A stretch of 8,185 nt of DNA, taken from NCBI GenBank assembly GCA_947464665.1, contig CANHXV010000088.1, positions 1 to 8,185 of the forward strand, in the 5' to 3' direction. Source of the DNA: Comamonadaceae bacterium (GTDB lineage Bacteria; Pseudomonadota; Gammaproteobacteria; Burkholderiales; Burkholderiaceae_C). The translations under genes were made by a program, and so were the position numbers. Under the pieces are notes generated by a model. It saw only the letters and a list, made by a program, of their open reading frames with translations. It had not been told where the DNA came from and searched no databases. Position 1 is the stretch's first letter. Every line of letters starts with the position of its first letter. Shown here in pieces: positions 1 through 5,496 of this stretch.

Positions 1-22
1 GATGCGCAACACCTGCTTTGAA

Positions 23-685
23 TCAGGCGCGGCCTTGTCGAACTTGGGCCAACAAAAAGTCTGTGACTTGAAGTGCGCGGTCCATGCTGCCGGCCAAAGT
101 ACCGTCGATGTAGTACTTGCCTGCGATACCCAAAGAAGGAACGCCTTCAATTTTGAAATCATTTTGCAATTGAACAGCCCGCTTGAGTTTGCTGGCCACA
201 CCAAATGATTTGGCTGTGTCAGCAAATTTATTTTTATCAACACCCTGCTTTTCGACCCAGGCCAAAATGCTGGCATCGGTGTTCAATGGCAAGCGTTCGC
301 CGTGAATCGCGTGAAACACTTTGCCATGTATTTTGTCTAGCAAGCCCATGGCTTCTAGCGAGAAATACAAGCGTTGCTGTGGCGCGAAGTCTTCTCTGAA
401 GGCCACGGGTATGCGGCGCACCACCACGTCCTTGGGTGCATTTTTCACCCATTGTGCAAAAGCAGGTTCGAAAGCATTGCAGTGTGAGCAGCTGTACCAA
501 AAAAACTCAATCACTTCAATTTTGCCAGCTTCAGTTTCGGTGGGAACAGCGCGGTCCAACTTCGTGAAGTCTTTGCCCGCAACAAACTTGGCGGGGCCTT
601 GCGCCAAAGTAGGCGTACTTAAAACCAGGCCACTGATGCTTGCTGCGGCGCTCATACTGGCCAAAGAAAATTCGCGGCGTTTCAT
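23..685 (-). CDS. dsbA: Thiol:disulfide interchange protein, DsbA/DsbL type
   Basis: Predicted periplasmic oxidase that introduces disulfide bonds into exported proteins and would be reoxidised by a DsbB-type membrane partner (family knowledge). The 220-residue product is close to the usual DsbA length. Residues 1-28 form a signal peptide with an arginine pair (K-R-R-E-F-S), a hydrophobic Ala/Ser/Leu stretch and a likely cleavage site after T-L-A. The mature part starts a thioredoxin fold with the redox motif C66-S-H-C69 in the context F-F-W-Y-S-C-S-H-C, and the conserved cis-proline loop is G-V-P-S at 181-184. The active-site dipeptide is Ser-His, not the Pro-His of E. coli DsbA. The start ATG is supported by a strong AGGAG six bases upstream. 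The gene lies 35 bases after the SPOR gene, so co-transcription with argS is likely. The 22 bases beyond its stop (1-22) show nothing I can identify. The family call is firm; the exact DsbA, DsbL or other paralogue is less certain. Confidence 0.93.
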   Translation of the reverse strand: MKRREFSLASMSAAASISGLVLSTPTLAQGPAKFVAGKDFTKLDRAVPTETEAGKIEVIEFFWYSCSHCNAFEPAFAQWVKNAPKDVVVRRIPVAFREDFAPQQRLYFSLEAMGLLDKIHGKVFHAIHGERLPLNTDASILAWVEKQGVDKNKFADTAKSFGVASKLKRAVQLQNDFKIEGVPSLGIAGKYYIDGTLAGSMDRALQVTDFLLAQVRQGRA

Positions 686-691
686 AGGGTG

Positions 692-696
692 CTCCT
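692..696 (-). promoter_or_regulatory. Ribosome binding site of dsbA
   Basis: On the minus strand AGGAG stands six bases before the ATG at 685. It is the strongest Shine-Dalgarno sequence in the left block and fixes the dsbA start. It indicates independent translation initiation even if the gene is transcribed from an upstream promoter. Confidence 0.8.
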
Positions 697-720
697 GATC
701 AAATAAGGTTTTCGTTAGGC

Positions 721-1359
721 TTAGCGTTGTACGCGAACCAATGCAGCATCCATGCCATTGGCATCTAAGCGTGCTTTGATTTTTTCTGCTTGTTCTTTGT
801 CATCAAAAGGGCCGCTTCGAACTCGAAAAATGGCGCGCCCGGCTTGTTCACGTTCACTGACCTTGGCTTCAATGCCCATCATTGAAAGTTTGGCTTTTTG
901 TGCATCGGCATCGTTTGCAGATTTAAATGCTCCCGCTTGAACAAAATAAGTGAAAGGATCGTTGGCGGCATTTGAAGGCGTGGAGGGTGTCGACGTAGCA
1001 GCAGTAGGCGCGGATGCTGTGGGGGCAGCGCTTGGCGATTGTTTTTTGATCATGTCTGCCAAAGGGTCGGCCGTGACTGCTGGCGCACTGGCACTGGATT
1101 GGGTTGTCGTACCTTCTGCAGGCGCCTCGGGCGCAGCGGGCTTGCTTTGAATCGCAGCGTTTGGATTCCAATCTTTGTTTTTTTGCGCTTCAACCGCGTC
1201 TTGATCGGCAGAGCGAGATTGGTTCTTGTTGCTAAATGGCGTGGGTACTTTGGTCACGTACATGGCGACACCGAGGGCAATGACGAGGCCAATGACCAAG
1301 CCTAGAACAAAGCCCAGCAAGGTACCGCCGCGTTGGCTTTGGATGTTGGATTGGGTCAT
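721..1359 (-). CDS. Membrane-anchored SPOR-domain protein
   Basis: Probable inner-membrane protein that binds denuded peptidoglycan glycan strands through a C-terminal SPOR domain, with FtsN-like topology. The chosen ATG gives 212 residues: a short N-tail ending Q-R-G-G, one transmembrane helix at about 13-35 (Leu/Val/Gly/Ala-rich, ending M-Y-V-T-K), an Ala/Pro/Ser/Thr-rich linker at about 36-135, and a SPOR domain at about 136-211. The domain begins Y-F-V-Q-A-G-A-F and contains the typical second repeat F-R-V-R-S-G-P-F. An in-frame ATG at 1383 would add eight residues; neither start has a good Shine-Dalgarno, and the shorter one is preferred because it gives a usual short cytoplasmic tail. 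The gene sits 45 bases downstream of argS and 35 upstream of dsbA. It resembles the SPOR gene that I recall next to argS in related bacteria. It is not shown to be FtsN itself, so I give no symbol. Confidence 0.85.
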   Translation of the reverse strand: MTQSNIQSQRGGTLLGFVLGLVIGLVIALGVAMYVTKVPTPFSNKNQSRSADQDAVEAQKNKDWNPNAAIQSKPAAPEAPAEGTTTQSSASAPAVTADPLADMIKKQSPSAAPTASAPTAATSTPSTPSNAANDPFTYFVQAGAFKSANDADAQKAKLSMMGIEAKVSEREQAGRAIFRVRSGPFDDKEQAEKIKARLDANGMDAALVRVQR

Positions 1360-1404
1360 GTTGTGAAGTGTTCTCAAAATCATATCGAAAAAAGGCTATC
1401 CGGC

Positions 1405-3090
1405 TTACATCTGCTCAGGTGCGGAGACACCTAAGATTTTCAAACCATTTTGCAAGACTTGTGCGCAGGCAGCAACCAAGGCCAAGCGTGCCAGCTTGAG
1501 CGGTTCTTCTTCAACCAAAATGCGCTCTGCATCGTAGTAGCTGTGGTAGCTGGCCGCCAAGTCACGGAGGTAAAACGTCACGTCGTGAGGTGCAAAGTCT
1601 TGCGCAGCATCGGTGAGCATGGACGGGTATTTGGCCAACAGCAACATGAGGGCCTGAGCCTTGGGATTTTCTAAATTAGACAAATCGACTTGGCCCAAGC
1701 TGGCCACATCGCCGCCCCAGGTGCGCAAAATGGAGTGAATGCGTGCGTGGGCATATTGCACGTAATAGACCGGGTTGTCGTTGTTTTTAGCCAAGGCCAA
1801 ATCAATGTCGAACACGTATTCGGTGTCTGGCTTGCGGCTGAGTAAAAAGAAGCGTACCGCATCTTTGCTGGTCCATTCAATGAGATCGCGCAAGGTCACA
1901 TAGCTGCCAGCGCGTTTAGAAATTTTCACTTCTACGCCCCCGCGCATGACGCGCACCATGGTGTGCAACACGTAGTCGGGGTAGCCCTCTGGAATGCCAG
2001 CACCAGCGGCTTGTAAGCCAGCGCGCACGCGTGCAATGGTGCCGTGGTGGTCGGTCCCTTGAATGTTGACCACTTTGGTAAAGCCGCGCTCCCATTTGGC
2101 TATGTGGTATGCCACATCGGGCACAAAGTAGGTGTAGGTGCCATCGCCTTTGCGCATGACGCGGTCTTTGTCGTCGCCATAGTCAGTGGACTTGAGCCAC
2201 AGCGCGCCATCTTGTTCGTAGGTCTTGCCGGCTTGTTGGAGTTTTTTGACGGCTGCGTCGACGCGTCCGCTGGTGTACAGGCTGGACTCAAGGTAGTAGT
2301 TGTCAAACTTGACGTCGAAGGCTTTCAAGTCGAGGTCTTGCTCGTGACGCAAATAGGCTACAGCAAATTCGCGCATGCCATTCAAGTCGTTCAGATCGCC
2401 ACTGCCCGTAAATTCACGGTCGTCCGACTTGACAGTTTTCTTTGCCAAAAAATCTTGCGCAATGTCTTGGATGTAGTCGCCGTTGTAAGCTGCAGCGTTT
2501 TCGCCACTTGGCCACTGTGAATCACCGGGTTTAAAGCCTTGCGCGCGCAATTGGGTGGACGTGGCCAAGGTGTTGATTTGCACCCCCGCGTCGTTGTAAT
2601 AAAACTCGCGGTACACGGACCAGCCTTGCGTGGCAAACAAATTGCAAATGGCGTCGCCCAATGCTGCTTGACGGCCATGACCTACGTGAAGCGGGCCGGT
2701 TGGGTTCGCCGACACAAATTCCACCAACACTTTTTCCTTGCGCTCAGCTTGCTTTCCAAAGCAAGAGGCCGCGTGCAGCACTTCTTTGATCACCGCTTGT
2801 TTGGCATTCGGCTTGAGCTTGAGATTTAAAAAGCCAGGACCCGCAATGTCGATGCTTTCAACCCATTGGCTAAAAGCAGGTGTGGCCATGAGCGAGGTGC
2901 GCAAGGCTTCCCCCACTTGCCTGGGATTTTGACCCAAGGGCTTGGCCAAGTGCATGGCAGCCGTGCAGGCCAGATCGCCATGGGCAGCCACCTTGGGCGA
3001 TTCAAAAATGGCTTTGGCGCCCGCACCGGAATGCAGGCGCTCGAGTTCGGCAGCAAGGGCCGTCAGTAATTCTTGTTTGGCTAAGAGCAT
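1405..3090 (-). CDS. argS: Arginyl-tRNA synthetase
   Basis: Cytoplasmic class I aminoacyl-tRNA synthetase that charges tRNA-Arg with arginine using ATP. The 561-residue product is full length for the family. In order it shows the N-terminal Arg-tRNA-synthetase additional domain (about 1-110), the HIGH signature as H135-V-G-H138 in the context S-A-N-P-T-G-P-L-H-V-G-H, the G-T-D-H-H-G motif at 345-350, the KMSKR-equivalent K-I-S-K-R at 389-393 followed by A-G, the Y-A-H-A-R motif at 446-450, and the helical anticodon-binding domain to the C-terminus, ending A-P-E-Q-M. The ATG at 3090 is the only reasonable start because the LysR stop lies in the same frame nine bases upstream. Its Shine-Dalgarno is poor: an AGGG ends two bases before the ATG. 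Any promoter of its own would have to lie inside the regulator gene upstream. The identification is secure. Confidence 0.98.
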   Translation of the reverse strand: MLLAKQELLTALAAELERLHSGAGAKAIFESPKVAAHGDLACTAAMHLAKPLGQNPRQVGEALRTSLMATPAFSQWVESIDIAGPGFLNLKLKPNAKQAVIKEVLHAASCFGKQAERKEKVLVEFVSANPTGPLHVGHGRQAALGDAICNLFATQGWSVYREFYYNDAGVQINTLATSTQLRAQGFKPGDSQWPSGENAAAYNGDYIQDIAQDFLAKKTVKSDDREFTGSGDLNDLNGMREFAVAYLRHEQDLDLKAFDVKFDNYYLESSLYTSGRVDAAVKKLQQAGKTYEQDGALWLKSTDYGDDKDRVMRKGDGTYTYFVPDVAYHIAKWERGFTKVVNIQGTDHHGTIARVRAGLQAAGAGIPEGYPDYVLHTMVRVMRGGVEVKISKRAGSYVTLRDLIEWTSKDAVRFFLLSRKPDTEYVFDIDLALAKNNDNPVYYVQYAHARIHSILRTWGGDVASLGQVDLSNLENPKAQALMLLLAKYPSMLTDAAQDFAPHDVTFYLRDLAASYHSYYDAERILVEEEPLKLARLALVAACAQVLQNGLKILGVSAPEQM

Positions 3091-3099
3091 GCCCTGATT

Positions 3100-4032
3100 T
3101 TACGGGGCGGTTTGCCAAGTTGCGGGCAAGCTGTAGTGATGCTTTAAAAAGTCGATCCAAAGGCGCAATCGGAGGGGCAAATGCTTTCTTTGGGGGAAAA
3201 CGCCGTAAATGCCGTTGGGCGGGGCGGCAAACTCAGCCAGCACTTCCACCAATTGACCCGATCGGATGTCATTTTCCACCTCCCAGGTGCTGCGCCAAGC
3301 GATGCCCATGCCAGCCAGGCACCAGCCGTGTAAAACTTGACCGTCAGAGCAATCTAGGGGGCCATGCGGGCGCAAGTGGGTCACCTCGGGGCCTTCTGCA
3401 GGGTCTGAGGGCGGGACTTTGAAGGCCCACCCGCGCGTTTGAGAGGCATCGCTAGACAGCGTGAGGCAGCTGTGCTGAAGTAATTCTGAAGGCGTTTGGG
3501 GAGTGCCATGCTTGGCCAAATAGGCGGGGGTGGCCACACACATGCGCCGGTTGTCGGCCAATCGAACGCTGACCAAGGAAGAATCGGGCAGGTCGCCTAC
3601 TCGCACAGCAAAGTCAAAACCTTCGCCGGCCAAGTCAATCACCCGATCGCTTAGGTTGAGCGAAATTTTGACGTCTGGATTTTGCGCATGAAACAAAGGT
3701 GCAAGGGGTGCCACATGCCTGCGCCCAAAACCCGCGGGTGCCGTAATTCGCAGATGACCGCTGGCTTTCAAGCCGCCCGCTGAAACGCTGTCTTCTGCAT
3801 TGGCCACATCGCTCAAGAGGCGTTGGCAATTTTCTAAGAAGGCGCTGCCTTCGTGCGTCAAGCTGATGCGCCGGGTCGTTCGCAACAACAGCTTCACACC
3901 CAGGTGTGATTCCAAGGCATCGAGCCGTCTGCCAATGATGGCGGGGGCTACGCCTTCTGCACGCGCAGCCGCACTCAAACTGCCGCGCGTGGCGACCGAT
4001 ACAAAGGATTCAAAAACTTTGAGCTTGTCCAT
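3100..4032 (-). CDS. LysR-family transcriptional regulator
   Basis: DNA-binding transcription factor of 310 residues, the typical LysR length. Residues 1-60 form the winged helix-turn-helix: M-D-K-L-K-V-F-E-S-F opening, the S-L-S-A-A-A-R turn at 18-24, and L-L-L-R-T-T-R-R-I-S-L-T at 48-59. After a linker helix the effector-binding domain begins near residue 92 with G-H-L-R-I-T-A-P and runs to about 300, in the style of the large CrgA/AaeR-like subgroup. The ligand cannot be predicted. The start ATG follows the CoA-transferase stop with only three bases between (TGA-ACC-ATG) and has no visible Shine-Dalgarno, so translation probably depends on the upstream gene. It lies in the same direction as its probable metabolic partner rather than divergent from it, which is less usual for LysR genes. 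Likely targets are its own operon and possibly the divergent glcB; that is inference. Confidence 0.94.
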   Translation of the reverse strand: MDKLKVFESFVSVATRGSLSAAARAEGVAPAIIGRRLDALESHLGVKLLLRTTRRISLTHEGSAFLENCQRLLSDVANAEDSVSAGGLKASGHLRITAPAGFGRRHVAPLAPLFHAQNPDVKISLNLSDRVIDLAGEGFDFAVRVGDLPDSSLVSVRLADNRRMCVATPAYLAKHGTPQTPSELLQHSCLTLSSDASQTRGWAFKVPPSDPAEGPEVTHLRPHGPLDCSDGQVLHGWCLAGMGIAWRSTWEVENDIRSGQLVEVLAEFAAPPNGIYGVFPQRKHLPLRLRLWIDFLKHHYSLPATWQTAP

Positions 4033-4038
4033 GGTTCA
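4030..4038 (-). promoter_or_regulatory. Stop-start junction coupling CoA-transferase and LysR genes
   Basis: The minus strand reads TGA ACC ATG: CoA-transferase stop, three bases, LysR start. The bases just upstream (CGCGGCAGAT) contain no purine-rich ribosome binding site. Together these suggest initiation by translating ribosomes that terminate and restart, which would tie regulator level to CoA-transferase translation. Confidence 0.55.
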
Positions 4039-5262
4039 ATCTGCCGCGTTGGGGTGGCTCAGTTTCTGAATTTCTGCCGAGTTGTACCCAAGGCTGCTCA
4101 ATAAACTTTCGTTGTGTTGTCCTAAATGAGGGGCTGAATGGCGTACCTTCAAGCGTGATTGATTCATGCTCAGTGGCAAAAGCACGGTGTGTATCTCTCG
4201 GCCATCGTTCAGTGACACAGGGGCCAGTCCACCCGTTGCATGAAGGTGTGGGTCTTGCAGGAGTTCATGGGGCGCCGTAATGGGTGCATATGGCAATGAG
4301 TTTTTTTCAAACACTTCGCTTAAGTGGCCCGCTGAAAAAACCTGAAGTCGTTTGCGCAGCATCGGGATGAGCCAGTCGCGAGCTCTGACCCGGTCGTTGT
4401 TGGTCAGTAAACGAGGGTCATGGAACAGGTCGGGGTAATTGAAGGCATCGCAAAATATTTTCCAAGCGGTGTCGCTGACAACCGCTAAGAATATTTGCTC
4501 GCCATCTTTCACCACAAACACATCGTAGACGGCCCATGCTGAAATTCGCTCAGGCATGGGTGCTGCCGCTTGGCCGGTGACTTGGTATTGCATCATGTGC
4601 TGCGCCACCAAAAACACATTGTTTTCAAACAAGGCGCTTTGCACTTCTTGACCTTCGCCGGTTTGTGCGCGTTGCGCCAAAGCTGCCATGGCACCCATGG
4701 CGCCAAACATGCCGCCCATGATGTCATTGACACTGGTGCCTGCGCGTAGCGGATCGCCCCGTCGGCCCGTCATGTAGGCCAAGCCGCCCATCATTTGCAC
4801 CACCTCGTCAAGGGCTGTGCGATGCTCGTAAGGGCCCGGCAAAAAACCCTTGAGTGAAACGTAGATGAGGCGTGGATTGAGTTTCTTCAAGCTCTCGTAA
4901 TCCAAGCCCAGTTTTTTCATGGCGCCTGGTTTGAAGTTTTCACAGACGATGTCTGCGGTGGCGATCAATCGCAATGCTGCTTCTTTGCCTTCTGGGGTTT
5001 TCAAATCTAGGGCAAGGCTTTTTTTATTCCGATTGAACATTGGAAAAAAGCCAGCACCCGAGCCCAACAGTTTGCGGGTGTTGTCGCCCTCATGGCCATG
5101 GCCAATGGGCTCCACTTTGATCACCTCTGCGCCCAAGTCTGCCAGCACCATGCCGCAGGTTGGGCCCATCACCATGTGGGTGAATTCGACCACACGAATG
5201 CCTTCATAGGGTAGACCATCGCGAGGGCCGACTTCACTGTTCAATTCGCGGTCTGATGTCAT
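4036..5262 (-). CDS. CaiB/BaiF family (family III) CoA-transferase
   Basis: Cytoplasmic enzyme predicted to move CoA from an acyl-CoA donor to a free carboxylic acid through an aspartyl-CoA intermediate (family knowledge). From the chosen ATG it has 408 residues, the normal family size. It shows the N-terminal signature G-I-R-V-V-E-F-T (21-28), L-A-D-L-G-A-E-V-I-K-V-E (41-52), N-R-N-K-K-S-L-A-L-D-L (77-87) and V-C-E-N-F-K-P-G (106-113). The likely catalytic aspartate is D152 in A-L-D-E-V-V-Q, followed by G-G-L-A-Y-M-T-G and G-T-S-V-N-D-I-M-G-G. The ATG at 5262 has GAAG five bases upstream; an in-frame TTG at 5283 would add seven residues but has no ribosome binding site. The gene is first in the left block and divergent from malate synthase G. 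Substrate is unknown: formate/oxalate, succinyl-CoA:dicarboxylate, carnitine-type and other transferases share this fold. The family is certain, the reaction is not. Confidence 0.93.
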   Translation of the reverse strand: MTSDRELNSEVGPRDGLPYEGIRVVEFTHMVMGPTCGMVLADLGAEVIKVEPIGHGHEGDNTRKLLGSGAGFFPMFNRNKKSLALDLKTPEGKEAALRLIATADIVCENFKPGAMKKLGLDYESLKKLNPRLIYVSLKGFLPGPYEHRTALDEVVQMMGGLAYMTGRRGDPLRAGTSVNDIMGGMFGAMGAMAALAQRAQTGEGQEVQSALFENNVFLVAQHMMQYQVTGQAAAPMPERISAWAVYDVFVVKDGEQIFLAVVSDTAWKIFCDAFNYPDLFHDPRLLTNNDRVRARDWLIPMLRKRLQVFSAGHLSEVFEKNSLPYAPITAPHELLQDPHLHATGGLAPVSLNDGREIHTVLLPLSMNQSRLKVRHSAPHLGQHNESLLSSLGYNSAEIQKLSHPNAAD

Positions 5263-5301
5263 GTTGTCTTCAAGATGTGGCAATGCGTATTTTGGAATTG
5301 A

Positions 5302-5323
5302 ACAATATTTTGACTAATATTGT
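5302..5323. repeat. 8-6-8 inverted repeat, operator candidate
   Basis: ACAATATT (5302-5309) and AATATTGT (5316-5323) are exact reverse complements separated by TTGACT. The dyad lies about 40 bases upstream of the CoA-transferase ATG and overlaps the promoter-like TTGTCA and GTGACA hexamers. Its centre falls between two bases, so it does not fit a symmetric T-N11-A LysR box, and another regulator type is equally possible. A chance AT-rich dyad cannot be excluded. Confidence 0.45.
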
Positions 5324-5365
5324 CACATTTGGCCTTTATCTTTGCATAAAAGTCACAAGTCAAAG

Positions 5366-5398
5366 GATGTTTCTCTAATTTATACAGGATGAAACATC
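5366..5398. repeat. 8-17-8 inverted repeat around a possible -10 element
   Basis: GATGTTTC (5366-5373) and GAAACATC (5391-5398) are exact reverse complements with a 17-base spacer. The spacer holds TTTATACA, which contains the -10-like TATACA at 5381-5386. Read as DNA it is an operator candidate for glcB. Read as RNA, from a start further upstream, it would be an 8-bp stem with a large loop in the glcB leader. It has no run of T after it, so it is not a typical terminator. Confidence 0.45.
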
Positions 5399-5452
5399 GA
5401 ATAAAGTAACACCAGTTTGGGAAAAGGCTGAGTTCCTGCTTCCTAAAAGCTG

Positions 5453-5480
5453 TTGAAAGCAGCTCTGACTCTTTTATTTT
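5453..5480 (+). promoter_or_regulatory. Weak sigma-70-like promoter candidate for glcB
   Basis: TTGAAA (5453-5458) and TATTTT (5475-5480) are 16 bases apart. Transcription from this pair would start near 5487, leaving only about ten leader bases that consist largely of the ribosome binding site. The match is modest and the leader is unusually short, so this is a low-confidence call. Confidence 0.2.
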
Positions 5481-5486
5481 TGACAT

Positions 5487-5490
5487 GAGG
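5487..5490 (+). promoter_or_regulatory. Ribosome binding site of glcB
   Basis: GAGG lies six bases before the ATG at 5497. It decides the start in favour of 5497 (protein beginning M-T-D-R-I-A) over the in-frame ATG at 5485. That upstream ATG directly overlaps this site and has only a pyrimidine-rich sequence ahead of it. Confidence 0.75.
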
Positions 5491-5496
5491 CTCTTT

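Larger units (their letters stand above)
5263..5496. promoter_or_regulatory. Divergent intergenic regulatory region between CoA-transferase gene and glcB
   Basis: This is the only long non-coding stretch in the window and is clearly more AT-rich than the genes on both sides. It must hold the promoter of glcB and probably that of the CoA-transferase gene. It contains two perfect interrupted inverted repeats (5302-5323 and 5366-5398), listed separately. Promoter-like hexamers are weak: on the plus strand TTGTCA (5320-5325) with CATAAA (5345-5350) at a long 19-base spacing, a TATACA at 5381-5386 lacking a good -35, and TTGAAA (5453-5458) with TATTTT (5475-5480). On the minus strand GTGACA (5326-5321) resembles a -35 box, but no well-spaced -10 was found. 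Confidence 0.7.

Noticed and set aside
1384..1404. T-run after GCC repeats just downstream of argS, resembling a terminator
   Set aside because: The GCC elements are direct, not inverted, repeats, so no stem forms before the six T residues.
2044..2520. 158-codon open frame antisense to argS
   Set aside because: It lies opposite the conserved catalytic part of argS. Its Val/Phe-rich translation matches no family I know and reads as a codon-usage shadow.
5330..5346. Sigma-54-like promoter (TTGGCC ... TTTGCA) upstream of glcB
   Set aside because: The GG and GC dinucleotides are 13 bases apart instead of the required 12, and the -24 box lacks the usual GGCAC. Sigma-54 spacing is strict.
5448..5464. 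Small hairpin AGCTG / CAGCT upstream of glcB
   Set aside because: Five base pairs with a seven-base loop is expected by chance, and no T-run or Shine-Dalgarno sequence is involved.
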